Shown here piece by piece: positions 33,281 through 42,158 of a DNA stretch of 62,379 nucleotides (its first letter is position 1; every line of letters starts with the position of its first letter). The stretch spans positions 1-62,379 of the forward strand of contig JANMVX010000044.1 of assembly GCA_031393505.1 (NCBI GenBank), read 5' to 3'. The position numbers and the translations under genes were made by a program. The notes beneath the pieces are model-generated. The model did no database searches. It was given only the letters and a program-made list of their open reading frames with translations, and was not told the origin of the DNA. Source of the stretch: JANYHF01 sp031393505 (GTDB lineage: Bacteria; Pseudomonadota; Alphaproteobacteria; Rhizobiales; Hyphomicrobiaceae).

Positions 33281-34804
33281 TCACTCATTCGGCTCCGAAA
33301 ACGCCTGCATCCCCGGCGCCAAGTCACTAAAGCGCGTGAACTGGCCCTGGAACTGCAGCCGTACCGTACCCGTGGGGCCATGGCGCTGCTTACCGATGAT
33401 CACTTCGGCCAGGCCATGGGTGCGCTCCATTTCGGACTGCCACTTGGCATATTCCTCGACCTTGCTGGGCGACGGCTCGGAGCGCTGCACGTAGTACTCC
33501 TCGCGGAACACGAAGATCACCACGTCGGCGTCCTGCTCAATCGAGCCGGATTCGCGCAAGTCCGACAGCTGCGGTCGTTTGTCTTCACGGTTTTCCACCT
33601 GACGCGACAGCTGCGACAGCGCGATGATCGGCACTGCCAGTTCCTTGGCCAAGGCTTTCAGGCCGGTGGTGATTTCCGTCACCTCGTTGACGCGGCTGTC
33701 CGATGAACGTTTTCCCGATCCCGCGATCAATTGGAGATAGTCGACAATCAGCAGACCGACATTGTGCTGCCGCTTCAGTTTTCGCGCCCGCGCGGCCAGC
33801 TGCGCCATGGTGATTCCGCCGGTCTGGTCGATGTAAAGCGGCAGGCTGCTCAGTTCCGCGGTCGCCTTCTTCAGCCGGCGGAACTCGTCTTCCTTGATTT
33901 TGCCACGCCGGATGTCCTCGGACGAGATTTCCGCCTGCTCGGCCAGAATACGGGTCGCCAGTTGCTCGGCCGACATTTCCAGCGAGAAGAACCCGACCAC
34001 CGCCCCGTCCAGCACCTTGATGGAGCCGTCGGCCTGTTTTTCCGCCTTGTAGGCCTTGGCGATGTTGAACGCGATGTTGGTGGCCAGCGCCGTTTTGCCC
34101 ATCGAGGGACGGCCGGCGAGCACGATCAGGTCGGAGGCCTGCAGGCCGCCCATTTTCACGTCGAGATCGCGCAGGCCCGACGAAACGCCCGACAGGCCGC
34201 CATCGCGCAGATAGGCGTTGTTGGCCATCTCCAGCGCAATCGTCAGCGCCGAGCCAAAGGTGCTGAACCCGCCGCCGTACTTGCCCTTTTCGGCGATCTG
34301 GAACAGCCGTTGTTCCGCTTCCTCGATCTGCTCCTTTGGCGGATTATCGATCGGCGAATCATAAGCCGTGTTGACCAGTTCCTCGCCGATCAGGATCAAC
34401 TGGCGGCGCACGGCTAGGTCGTAAATCGTCTGGCCGTAGTCGCGCGCGTTGATGATGGTGGTGGCGCTGGCGGCGAGCCGCCCCAGATATTGCGGCACGG
34501 TGATCTCGCCCAGCGGCTCGCTCGTCTCAAAGAACGTGCGCAGCGTGATGGGCGTCGCCTGCTTGCCCATGGCGATCAGCTTGCCGGCAGTCTCATAGAT
34601 GGCGCCGTGCAGGGGATCGTAGAAGTGGACGGGATCAAGGAAGCCCGTAACGCGGTCCATGGCCTCGTTGTTGACCAGGATAGCGCCGAGCAGCGCCTGC
34701 TCCGCCTCCAGGTTGTGCGGGGCATTGCGGATGAGCGCGGTATCGGCGGACGCGTCCGCAGTCTCGGCGCTGAGGGATTTGGCGAATTTGGCTAGGGTGC
34801 TCAT
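33281..34804 (-). CDS. dnaB: Replicative DNA helicase DnaB
   Basis: Hexameric 5'-3' helicase of the replisome, 507 residues. The N-terminal helical domain begins near NLEAEQALLGAILVNNEA; the RecA-like domain has Walker A (AGRPSMGKTAL) and a Walker B-like IVDYLQLI, followed by the DnaB ELAVPIIALSQLSR segment and the arginine-finger region. No intein is seen. It is transcribed towards radA. The gap upstream holds a dispersed repeat. Confidence 0.96.
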   Translation of the reverse strand: MSTLAKFAKSLSAETADASADTALIRNAPHNLEAEQALLGAILVNNEAMDRVTGFLDPVHFYDPLHGAIYETAGKLIAMGKQATPITLRTFFETSEPLGEITVPQYLGRLAASATTIINARDYGQTIYDLAVRRQLILIGEELVNTAYDSPIDNPPKEQIEEAEQRLFQIAEKGKYGGGFSTFGSALTIALEMANNAYLRDGGLSGVSSGLRDLDVKMGGLQASDLIVLAGRPSMGKTALATNIAFNIAKAYKAEKQADGSIKVLDGAVVGFFSLEMSAEQLATRILAEQAEISSEDIRRGKIKEDEFRRLKKATAELSSLPLYIDQTGGITMAQLAARARKLKRQHNVGLLIVDYLQLIAGSGKRSSDSRVNEVTEITTGLKALAKELAVPIIALSQLSRQVENREDKRPQLSDLRESGSIEQDADVVIFVFREEYYVQRSEPSPSKVEEYAKWQSEMERTHGLAEVIIGKQRHGPTGTVRLQFQGQFTRFSDLAPGMQAFSEPNE

Positions 34805-34932
34805 GGAGGGAAGTTAGCTCAGGTTTTCGGGTGTGGGTCCGGAAACCAGTGTGGCTGAGTCCCGCTATCCCCGTGATGCACAAAATTGCGCGCGGAGGCG
34901 AAGTTGATCCATTGACCGTGGCGCGAATCACT

Positions 34933-35092
34933 TCCTTCTCCCCCGCTTTCCGGGGGAGAAGGTGGCGCAACGCGCCGGATGAGGGGCAGCAGCTTGCTCC
35001 GCACTCGCCGCAACATGGACGGAGCAAGTGGCTGCCCCTCACCCGCCCCTTCGGGGCACCCTCTCCCCCGCCAGTGACGGGGGAGAGGGCAA
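34933..35092. repeat. Dispersed intergenic repeat, copy 3
   Basis: The gap between cfa and dnaB (34805-35097) contains the CTCCCCCGCTTTCCGGGGGAG hairpin core split as CTCCCCC and GGGGGAG, then GATGAGGGGCAGCAGC and its inverted match GTGGCTGCCCCTCACC, and a last CTCTCCCCCGCCAGTGACGG hairpin. The plan matches 3661-3891 and 29822-30050. The rest of the gap shows no gene. Confidence 0.6.
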
Positions 35093-35097
35093 GACAG

Positions 35098-36354
35098 TCA
35101 CTCCCCCGCCAATCTCGGCGCGTACGCGCCCTGTTCGCGCGCCTTCAGACGGCGTTCCTCTTCCACGATGTAGTCGCGGGTGAGGGGGAGGGTGTTGAAG
35201 TTCTTAGACAGCTGGATCTGGAACACCATCATATTCTGATGGCGGAACGCCACTTCCGACCCGGCGAGATAGCACTCCCACATGCGGCAGAATTCTTCTC
35301 CCATGCGCTCGGACGCCGGTTTCCAGTTGGCCAGGAACCGCGCGCGCCATTGCTTCAGCGTTTCGGCATAGTGCAGGCGCAGGATCTCAATGTCCGTGAC
35401 ATGCAAGCCGGACTTTTCAATTGCCGGCATGACCTCGCTGAGCGCGGGGATGTAGCCGCCGGGAAAAATGTGTTTTGCGATGAAGGCGTTGGTCGCCGTC
35501 GGTCGATCGGTACGGCCAATGGAGTGGATCACGGCCACGCCGTCGTCGTTCAACAGGTCGCTCACCTTCCGGAAGTAAGCGCCATAGTGATTGACGCCGA
35601 CATGCTCGAACATGCCAACGGACACGATGCGGTCGAACTGGCCCTCAAGACGGCGATAGTCCTGCAGCTTGAACCGCACCGGGCGCTCCAGTTTAGCTTC
35701 GGCCACGCGGTTTCGGGCGACGGTCAGCTGCTCCTCGCTGAGCGTAACGCCCAACACATCGCAATTGCCAGCCTTGGCGAGATAGAGCCCGAGTCCGCCC
35801 CAGCCTGAGCCAATATCAAGCACTTTCTGCCCCGGCCGCAGCGCCATCTTGGCCGCGATGTGCCGCTTCTTGGCCAGCTGTGCTTCCTCAAGATCGGTGT
35901 TGCCCGGCTCAAAATAAGCGCAGGAATATTGGCGGTCCTTATCCAGGAACAGATCGTAGAGCGCGCCGTCGAGATCGTAGTGGTGGGCGACATTGCGCCG
36001 GGAGCGGCCTGCCGGGTTGAACTGCTGCACGCGGCGTGTCAGATAGCGAAACGCATCGAATACGCGCGTCCAGGCCGGGAACTCTTCCACGTGCGAATTG
36101 CGCAAGACGAGTTCGAAAAACTCGTAAATGCGCCCGCCCTCTTCGACCGTGAGCGTTCCGTGCATGTAGGCTTCGGGCACCGCCAATTGCGGATCGAACA
36201 CAATGGCGCGTTCGGTGGCGTGATCCTTGATCCGGATCGTGACGGCGGGCACCATGCCGTCGCCAAAGCGATAGGCCTTGCCGTTCGGATCGATCACCTT
36301 CAGGTCGCCCTGACGGATGATCCGCTCAAGCACTTTCAACAATGGAGCGTACAT
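35098..36354 (-). CDS. cfa: Cyclopropane-fatty-acyl-phospholipid synthase
   Basis: SAM-dependent enzyme that methylenates unsaturated acyl chains of membrane phospholipids, 418 residues. An N-terminal lipid-binding region of ~110 residues leads into the methyltransferase domain with its SAM motif (VLDIGSGWGGLGLYLAK) and the family signature region GNCDVLGVTLSEEQL. The C-terminal segment (MVFQIQLSK) is typical of Cfa. Length is slightly above the E. coli enzyme. It stands alone between rplI and dnaB on the same strand, and a terminator precedes it at 36451-36485. Confidence 0.9.
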   Translation of the reverse strand: MYAPLLKVLERIIRQGDLKVIDPNGKAYRFGDGMVPAVTIRIKDHATERAIVFDPQLAVPEAYMHGTLTVEEGGRIYEFFELVLRNSHVEEFPAWTRVFDAFRYLTRRVQQFNPAGRSRRNVAHHYDLDGALYDLFLDKDRQYSCAYFEPGNTDLEEAQLAKKRHIAAKMALRPGQKVLDIGSGWGGLGLYLAKAGNCDVLGVTLSEEQLTVARNRVAEAKLERPVRFKLQDYRRLEGQFDRIVSVGMFEHVGVNHYGAYFRKVSDLLNDDGVAVIHSIGRTDRPTATNAFIAKHIFPGGYIPALSEVMPAIEKSGLHVTDIEILRLHYAETLKQWRARFLANWKPASERMGEEFCRMWECYLAGSEVAFRHQNMMVFQIQLSKNFNTLPLTRDYIVEEERRLKAREQGAYAPRLAGE

Positions 36355-36450
36355 GCCTCAACGCGCCAAAGCGCGCTCCCTGATCTTCATCCGCTTTCCA
36401 ACGCCTATGCATCGACAAATCTAGGTGCGGCATGAAAGCACAGGTCGCGT

Positions 36451-36485
36451 AAAATGACAACGCCACGCTCGGTTTGAGCGTGGCG
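36451..36485 (-). terminator. Intrinsic terminator after rplI
   Basis: A perfect 10-bp stem, CGCCACGCTC and GAGCGTGGCG, with a 5-base loop. Read on the minus strand it is followed by TTGTCATTTT. It lies about 30 bases beyond the rplI stop, so it probably ends the rpsF-rpsR-rplI transcript. Confidence 0.8.
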
Positions 36486-36515
36486 GGTCGCGTGGCAGTC
36501 TCACTTCGAAAGCGT

Positions 36516-37112
36516 TCAGGCCTTGGCCCCGTCCTCCTCGGCCGGGGCGTCGCTCGGGCGGGTCGCGCCTTCTTCGAACACGGCGTCCTCGCTGAAGGTC
36601 TCGAACTCCGGCGTCTCGTCCTTGATGGCCATGACGTCTTCGCCCTTGGCCTGGCGGGCCGCTTCGTCGGCCGAACGGGCGACGTTGACGCTCACTTTAG
36701 CGCTGACTTCGGGATGCAGGCTGACGCGGGTTTCGTGCAGGCCCAAGGTCTTGATCGGCTTGTCCAGGAGGATCTGGCCGCGGTCGACTTTGAAACCGCC
36801 CGTGGTGACGATCTCGGCGATATCGCGCGTGGAAACCGAGCCATAAAGCTGGCCGGTGTCGCCGGCCTGGCGGATGATGACGAAGGACTGGCCGCTGAGC
36901 TTTTCGTGGACGGCTTCGGCTTCTTTTTTAAGCTCCAGGTTGCGTGCTTCAAGGTGCACGCGCTGGTCCTGGAAGTGAGCGAGGTTGGCCTTGTTTGAGC
37001 GCAGGGCCTTTTTCTGCGGCAGTAGGAAGTTGCGTGCAAAACCGTCCTTGACGGTGACCACGTCGCCCATCTGGCCGAGTTTATGGATGCGTTCCAGGAG
37101 AATGATCTGCAT
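36516..37112 (-). CDS. rplI: 50S ribosomal protein L9
   Basis: Large-subunit protein L9, 198 residues. It opens with the canonical MQIILLERIHKLGQMGD, followed by the long connecting helix and the C-terminal RNA-binding domain. About 40 extra residues at the end are acidic and Ala/Glu-rich (EGATRPSDAPAEEDGAKA), an extension frequent in alphaproteobacteria. It follows rpsR at a distance of about 200 bases filled by a simple-repeat hairpin, so partial uncoupling from rpsF-rpsR is possible. Confidence 0.95.
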   Translation of the reverse strand: MQIILLERIHKLGQMGDVVTVKDGFARNFLLPQKKALRSNKANLAHFQDQRVHLEARNLELKKEAEAVHEKLSGQSFVIIRQAGDTGQLYGSVSTRDIAEIVTTGGFKVDRGQILLDKPIKTLGLHETRVSLHPEVSAKVSVNVARSADEAARQAKGEDVMAIKDETPEFETFSEDAVFEEGATRPSDAPAEEDGAKA

Positions 37113-37139
37113 TGGTGTGAGTCCCTGTGTCGTTGACCA

Positions 37140-37316
37140 GTAAGACGGGACTCGGGACTAGGGACTAGGGACTCGAATAGTTCGGTCCCAATACCTAGCA
37201 ACGCTGTCCCGCGAGTTGCGGTTAGGGCCGCCTATGGCGGTCCAGCGGAGAAGACGGGACTTGGGCCCAGCGGCTCGAACTTCTTTTCCGAGTCCCGAGT
37301 CCCTCGTCCCGTCTAA
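37140..37316. repeat. Inverted simple-repeat hairpin between rpsR and rplI
   Basis: Left arm: GACGGGACTCGGGACTAGGG and further degenerate GGGACTA heptamers. Right arm: GAGTCCCGAGTCCCTCGTCC. The ~100-base loop contains no gene. The array fills the whole rpsR-rplI gap inside what is normally a compact operon. Confidence 0.7.
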
Positions 37317-37318
37317 TT

Positions 37319-37579
37319 CTACCCCAGAATATACGGCAGCAAGCTCATGAACCGCGCGCGCTTGATGGCCTGGGCCAGCTCGCGCTGCTTCTTGGCCGAC
37401 ACGGCCGTGATGCGGCTGGGCACGATTTTTCCGCGCTCGGAAATAAACCGCTGCAGCAACCGCACGTCCTTGTAATCGATCTTCGGCGCCTTATCGCCCG
37501 AGAACGGGCAGGTCTTGCGGCGGCGATGGAACGGGCGGCGGGCTCCGGCAGCGGCGCCGGCGGCATCTTGAAAGCTCAT
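37319..37579 (-). CDS. rpsR: 30S ribosomal protein S18
   Basis: Small-subunit protein S18, 86 residues. It carries the core KIDYKDVRLLQRFISERGKI and SRITAVSAKKQRELAQAIKR. The N-terminus has a short Arg/Ala-rich stretch and CPFSG in place of the usual zinc-like cysteines. The ATG overlaps the rpsF stop (ATGA), so the two are translationally coupled; S6 and S18 bind each other on the ribosome. Confidence 0.95.
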   Translation of the reverse strand: MSFQDAAGAAAGARRPFHRRRKTCPFSGDKAPKIDYKDVRLLQRFISERGKIVPSRITAVSAKKQRELAQAIKRARFMSLLPYILG

Positions 37580-38136
37580 GACGTGGGCTCCTCATTGGCG
37601 CCAGGGGTGTCGACGCCATCGCGCCGGTTACGGTAGCTGCCAGCTTCGCGCGGGGGACGGTCGCCAAAGCTGGCGCCGCCTTCACGCGGGGGGCGATCGC
37701 CAAAGCCGCCTTCGCGCGGCGGACGGTCGCCACGGAAGCCGCCACGGTCGCCGCCGCGTCCGCCACGGTCACCGCCCGGGCCGCCGAAAGCGCCGCGCGG
37801 ACGCTCGTCGCGGTCGCCCTTGCGCATCATGGCCGAGGGTTCGGTTTCGTGCGTCTCGACCTTGATGGTAATGAAGCGCAGCACGTCGACCGAAATGCCC
37901 ATATTGCGCTCCATTTCGGCCACCGCAGCGTGCGGAGCGTCAATGTTGAACAGGGCGTAGTGGGCCTTGCGGCTCTTCTTGACCTTATAGGCCAGGGGCT
38001 TGAGGCCCCAGTATTCGGATTTGACGACCTTGCCGCCGTTGGCTTCAAGGATGGTCTGGTATTCTTTCATCATGGTCTCGGCCTGGGCGGTCGAAACGTC
38101 CTGGCGCGCCATAAAGACGTGCTCGTAGAGTGGCAT
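37576..38136 (-). CDS. rpsF: 30S ribosomal protein S6 with Gly/Arg-rich tail
   Basis: Small-subunit protein S6, 186 residues. The core (MPLYEHVFMARQDVS to about residue 105) is standard. The tail of ~75 residues is Gly/Arg/Pro/Asp-rich, with repeats of the type GDRPPREGG and DRGGRGG, reminiscent of RGG RNA-binding boxes. ATG 38136 is selected by homology; the reading frame continues upstream without S6-like sequence. It is the first gene of the S6-S18-L9 cluster and diverges from fabD. Confidence 0.95.
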   Translation of the reverse strand: MPLYEHVFMARQDVSTAQAETMMKEYQTILEANGGKVVKSEYWGLKPLAYKVKKSRKAHYALFNIDAPHAAVAEMERNMGISVDVLRFITIKVETHETEPSAMMRKGDRDERPRGAFGGPGGDRGGRGGDRGGFRGDRPPREGGFGDRPPREGGASFGDRPPREAGSYRNRRDGVDTPGANEEPTS

Positions 38137-38411
38137 GACTGGCCCTCGTGCGTTCGTTGCCCTCCGGCGCATAGCCCCTGTTGAGCCGGGACGGCCCACC
38201 AAGCACTCAAAGAGCGGATACACCGGGCGGGGTAGTCCCCGCGGCCACGTTTTGGATAAAGCGCAGCCGTTCCCGTTCAGCATCCAACCGGAGCGGATAG
38301 TGGCGTTATACGGATCGGCGGACGGAAGGCAAGTGAAATGGGGCGAAGCTTGACTCCAACTGGCCGCACGTGCTCATGCCGCGCCACGCCTTTAATTTGG
38401 ATCGACAACAC
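38137..38411. promoter_or_regulatory. Divergent rpsF / fabD promoter region
   Basis: A 275-base gap between oppositely oriented start codons. It must hold promoters for the ribosomal protein genes and for fabD. A TTGACT hexamer at 38351-38356 is a possible -35 box for fabD, but I see no good -10 at the right spacing. No gene is apparent. Confidence 0.45.
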
Positions 38412-39356
38412 ATGACAGTGGCATTCCTCTTTCCCGGCCAGGGTAGCCAGGTCGTCGGCATGGGCAGGGCGCTTGCCGAGGCGCATCCAGAAGCGCGCGC
38501 CGTGTTCGCCGAAGTTGATGAGGCGCTGGGCGAAAAGCTGTCCGACGTGATCTGGCAAGGACCGGCCGAGACGCTGACGCTGACGCAAAATGCCCAGCCC
38601 GCCTTGATGGCGATGTCGCTGGCGGTGATGCGCGTGCTGGAGGCCAAGGGCGTCGGCCTGAAGTCGCAGGTGGCCTGCGTCGCGGGGCATTCGCTGGGCG
38701 AGTATTCGGCTTTGGCGGCGGCGGGCGCGATCTCCATCGCCGACACGGCGCGCCTGTTGAGGTTGCGCGGGAAAGCTATGCAGGCAGCGGTTGCCGTGGG
38801 GCAAGGGGCGATGGCGGCGCTGCTGGGGATCGATGCCGAAAGCGCGCAGAAGGCCGTCGCCGAAGCAGCGCAAGGAGACGTTTGCCAGGTCGCCAACGAT
38901 AATGACCCTGGACAGGTTGTGATCAGCGGGACCAAGGCCGCTGTGGAGCGCGCTGGCGAAATCGCGAAGAAGTATGGCGCCAAACGCGCCATGATGTTGA
39001 ACGTCAGCGCGCCGTTCCACTGTGCGCTCATGCAACCTGCCGCCGACGCAATGCGCGCGGCATTGGCGGACGTAACAATTCAAGCGCCGATTGTCCCGGT
39101 TTTTGCCAATGTGCTCGCCAGCCCGATCAGCGATCCCGATGAGATCCGCAAGCGGCTGGTCGAACAGGTGACCGGCACAGTTCGCTGGCGCGAGTCGGTC
39201 GCGGCGATGGCGGCGTTTGGCGTCACGCACGTCTATGAGATCGGCGCCGGCAAAGTGCTGTGCGGGCTGGCTAAGCGCATCGTGTCGACATTGGACGCCA
39301 AGCCTGTCGGAACCCCTGAAGATATCGAGACGGCGCTCGCCGCGCTGAAGTCGTAA
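38412..39356 (+). CDS. fabD: Malonyl-CoA:ACP transacylase
   Basis: Transfers malonyl groups from CoA to acyl carrier protein for fatty acid synthesis; cytoplasmic, 314 residues. The nucleophile motif is GHSLGEYSAL, the catalytic histidine is in VSAPFHCALM, and the N-terminal FLFPGQGSQ is present. ATG 38412 gives the normal MTVAFLFPGQGSQ start; the upstream ATG at 38370 adds 14 residues not expected for the family. fabG follows after 18 bases. Confidence 0.95.
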   Translation: MTVAFLFPGQGSQVVGMGRALAEAHPEARAVFAEVDEALGEKLSDVIWQGPAETLTLTQNAQPALMAMSLAVMRVLEAKGVGLKSQVACVAGHSLGEYSALAAAGAISIADTARLLRLRGKAMQAAVAVGQGAMAALLGIDAESAQKAVAEAAQGDVCQVANDNDPGQVVISGTKAAVERAGEIAKKYGAKRAMMLNVSAPFHCALMQPAADAMRAALADVTIQAPIVPVFANVLASPISDPDEIRKRLVEQVTGTVRWRESVAAMAAFGVTHVYEIGAGKVLCGLAKRIVSTLDAKPVGTPEDIETALAALKS

Positions 39357-39374
39357 GAAGAGAAAGTCCATCCC

Positions 39375-40118
39375 ATGTTCGAATTCGATCTGACGGGCAA
39401 AGGCGCGCTCGTAACTGGCGCCTCGGGCGGCATCGGCGAGGCGATCGCCCGCGCGCTGCACGCCAAGGGCGCGACCGTGGCCATTTCGGGCACCAAGCGC
39501 GAGAAGCTCGACGCGTTGGCGGCGAGCCTCGGCAGCCGCGTGCACGTCACACCGTGCGATCTCTCCGATCGCGCCGCCGTGGCGAAACTTGCCGGCGAAG
39601 CCGAGAAGGCGCTGGGCACGCTGGACATCCTGGTCAACAACGCGGGCGTGACCAAAGACAACCTCTTCATGATGATGAAGGACGACGAGTGGGACAAGGT
39701 GATCGGGGTCAACCTCACCTCCACCTTCACGCTCATCAAGGGCGCCATCCGCGGCATGATGCGGCGCAAATACGGGCGCGTCGTCAACATCACCTCGATC
39801 AGCGGCGTGATCGGCAATCCGGGGCAGGCGAACTACGCCGCCTCCAAGGCCGGGCTGATCGGCATGACCAAGAGTATGGCGCGCGAAGTGGCGTCGCGGA
39901 ACATCACGCTCAACTGCATCGCGCCAGGGTTCATCAAAACGGCAATGACTGATGCATTGAATGAGAAGCAGGTTGAGCAGATCGCCCAGCACATTCCGAG
40001 CGGCGAGTTCGGCTCGCCGAACGACATCGCGGCGGCGGCGGTTTTCCTGGCCAGCACTGAGTCGCGCTACATCACCGGACAGACCATCCACGTCAACGGC
40101 GGAATGCTGATGGTGTAA
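39375..40118 (+). CDS. fabG: 3-oxoacyl-ACP reductase
   Basis: NADPH-dependent ketoreductase of fatty acid elongation, 247 residues. It shows TGASGGIG, the NNAG motif, the catalytic Ser-Tyr-Lys set (ITSISG, NYAASKAG) and the C-terminal HVNGGMLMV typical of FabG. It is coupled to fabD. The usual third gene acpP does not follow; a dispersed repeat and the convergent psuG gene come next. Confidence 0.95.
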   Translation: MFEFDLTGKGALVTGASGGIGEAIARALHAKGATVAISGTKREKLDALAASLGSRVHVTPCDLSDRAAVAKLAGEAEKALGTLDILVNNAGVTKDNLFMMMKDDEWDKVIGVNLTSTFTLIKGAIRGMMRRKYGRVVNITSISGVIGNPGQANYAASKAGLIGMTKSMAREVASRNITLNCIAPGFIKTAMTDALNEKQVEQIAQHIPSGEFGSPNDIAAAAVFLASTESRYITGQTIHVNGGMLMV

Positions 40119-40136
40119 CGGTGGTTGAAACGGGGG

Positions 40137-40262
40137 ATTGGACCGTAGGGGCAACACTTGTGTCGCCCGGTCATCCACACCACGGCGGTCTGCGGTTGTG
40201 GCTCGCCGGGCGAGACAAGGGGGCCCAGCCATCCACAACTGCTGGCCCCTGTTACGTTGAGG
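40137..40262. repeat. Dispersed GGGCGAGACAAG-type inverted repeat
   Basis: The gap between convergent fabG and psuG contains GTAGGGGCAACACTTGTGTC, an inner stem around CCACACCACGG, CGCCGGGCGAGACAAGGG and a second GGCCC arm. A clearer member of the same family lies at 52826-52916. The hairpins may act as a bidirectional terminator. Confidence 0.55.
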
Positions 40263-40264
40263 GC

Positions 40265-41218
40265 CTACGATTGCCGCCGCAGAAACCCGAGGCCACCGCT
40301 CGTCTCTTCCTTGCCGAGCGCGACCGCTATCTCGGCGGCCAGCCGCGCATTGTATTTGATCAGCGCACGGTTGGCTTTCAGGCTGCGGCCACCTGTCAAC
40401 TCAACCAGACGGGCGAGCAAAAAGGGCGTCACATCTTTCCCCGTCACGCCCTTGGCGGCGGCTTCGGCGAGCGCGGCTTCGATACGAGGAGTCATTTCGG
40501 CGGCGGGGACTTCTTCGTCCGTGGGCAGCGGATTGCAGACCAGCAGGCCACCGGTCATGCCGAGTTGCCGGTGGGCACGGATGGCATCGGCGACTTCCTC
40601 GGGCGTGTCCAGGCGCGCGTCAACGCGCAATCCCGAGGAGCGCGAGAAAAAGGCAGGGAATTCGTCGGTGCGGTAGCCGATGACGGGAACGCCGTTGGTT
40701 TCGAGCACCTCCAGCGTTTTTGACAGATCCAGGATGGATTTGGCGCCCGCGCAAACAACGGTTACGGGGGTGCGGGAGAGCTCGATCAGATCGGCCGAGA
40801 CATCGAAGGTGAGTTCCGCCCCGCGGTGCACGCCGCCGATCCCGCCGGTGGCGAAGATCGCGATGCCCGCGCGCGCCGCGATCAGCATGGTGGTGGCGAC
40901 TGTCGTGCCGGCGCTGCGCTTCTGCGCGACGACCAGCGCCATGTCGCGCCGCGAGGCTTTGGCGACGCCTTTGCTTGAGGCGAGGACATCTAACTGGGCC
41001 GCGTCCAGCCCGACGCACAGCGCGCCGCCGATGATGGCGATGGTCGCTGGCGCCGCGCCGCCGGCCCGCACTTCAGCCTCGACCTCGCGCGCCGTTTCGG
41101 CATTGGCGGGATAGGGCATGCCATGCGTGATTATGGTCGATTCCAACGCTACAACTGGTCGCCGGCTGGCGAGCGCGTCCTTCACTTCGGGATTGATCTG
41201 GAGTTTGTCAGTGGACAC
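40265..41218 (-). CDS. psuG: Pseudouridine-5'-phosphate glycosidase
   Basis: Cleaves pseudouridine 5'-phosphate to uracil and ribose 5-phosphate, the second step of pseudouridine breakdown. The 317-residue protein has the family motifs ALESTIITHGMPYPAN, AIIGGALCVGL, FATGGIGGVHRGAE and the lysine segment VCAGAKSILDL. The start is GTG 41218, with AAAGGAA 6 bases upstream; longer upstream sequence belongs to the preceding gene. It overlaps the kinase by 11 bases, completing the known two-step pathway. Confidence 0.92.
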   Translation of the reverse strand: MSTDKLQINPEVKDALASRRPVVALESTIITHGMPYPANAETAREVEAEVRAGGAAPATIAIIGGALCVGLDAAQLDVLASSKGVAKASRRDMALVVAQKRSAGTTVATTMLIAARAGIAIFATGGIGGVHRGAELTFDVSADLIELSRTPVTVVCAGAKSILDLSKTLEVLETNGVPVIGYRTDEFPAFFSRSSGLRVDARLDTPEEVADAIRAHRQLGMTGGLLVCNPLPTDEEVPAAEMTPRIEAALAEAAAKGVTGKDVTPFLLARLVELTGGRSLKANRALIKYNARLAAEIAVALGKEETSGGLGFLRRQS

Positions 41219-42158
41219 GCGATTTTCCTTTGCGGGGCGGACCGGAGGGGCCGACCGAGGCGGTGAGTACGTCCATCGACAGCTGCGGCGGCACGGTGTG
41301 GACGCTTTGCAGCACGAGGGCCGCCAGCGCAATGCCCAACTGTACCGCGTCTATGATCGGAATGGCCCGGCTCAGGCCAAGCAGCGTACCGGCTGCAATG
41401 GCGTCTCCCGCGCCTGACACGCTGACGACCGGAACGTCCGGGGCAGGCAACACGAGCACCTTTGTGTCCTCCGCCAAAATCAGACCGTGATGCCCCATGG
41501 TCGCCACCATGGTCCGGCAGCCGCGCTTGAGCATACGTTCGACGCCCTTGGGGCCGGATGCCACGCGCGTCACATGCGAGACCTGGGCGGCATTGGTGAA
41601 CAGAACGCCCAAGCTGCCGAGGGCTTTTGGCAGGCGCTTGCACTTGGCCGGCGAGACGCCATCCATGGCCAGCAGATAACGGTTTTGGCGCGCGCCTTCG
41701 AACAGGAGTTCGATGGCGTTGGCCGGCAGGTTGCAGTCGGCGAATACAATCGTCGGCCCGGATACGCACGAAAGCGCCTGTTCGACGCGTTCGGGCGTGA
41801 GCTGATCGAATATACCCATGTCGGCGAAGGCGGCGCGCATGTCGCCGCCCTCCATGGCCGCGATGTATTCTGCGGTGGTATGGCCGTCTAGCGACATGAG
41901 CCAATCGGTGCCGACGCCGGCGTCGGCGATGTGCTGCCTCAGGCGATCACCGGCGGCGTCCTTGCCGACCACACTCACCAGCTGCACGTTCGCGCCGAGC
42001 CGGCCCAGGCTCTCGGCGACATTGCGCGCAACGCCGCCGAAACTGGTCGCCGACGTGACGGGATTGCTCACGCCCAGCTCGAAACCGTGCGTGCAGGTAA
42101 GATTGCGGTCCACCGTGGCGCCGCCGATGCAGATGATCGGGATGGGAAAGCCGGTCAC
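41208..42158 (-). CDS. psuK: PfkB-family carbohydrate kinase, probable pseudouridine kinase
   Basis: Probably phosphorylates pseudouridine to its 5'-phosphate using ATP; 316 residues. The fold is ribokinase-like: N-terminal CIGGATVDRNL, substrate segment SFGGVARNVAESLGRLG and the C-terminal anion-hole motif VSGAGDAIAAG with the catalytic aspartate. The assignment as pseudouridine kinase rests on its 11-base overlap with psuG. Its ATG overlaps the stop of the upstream dehydrogenase by 4 bases, so the three genes form one translationally coupled operon. Confidence 0.82.
   Translation of the reverse strand: MTGFPIPIICIGGATVDRNLTCTHGFELGVSNPVTSATSFGGVARNVAESLGRLGANVQLVSVVGKDAAGDRLRQHIADAGVGTDWLMSLDGHTTAEYIAAMEGGDMRAAFADMGIFDQLTPERVEQALSCVSGPTIVFADCNLPANAIELLFEGARQNRYLLAMDGVSPAKCKRLPKALGSLGVLFTNAAQVSHVTRVASGPKGVERMLKRGCRTMVATMGHHGLILAEDTKVLVLPAPDVPVVSVSGAGDAIAAGTLLGLSRAIPIIDAVQLGIALAALVLQSVHTVPPQLSMDVLTASVGPSGPPRKGKSRVH

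Noticed and set aside
38277..40238. A 653-codon minus-strand open frame opposite fabD and fabG
   Set aside because: It is antisense to two well-recognised genes, His/Arg/Gln-rich, and matches no family.
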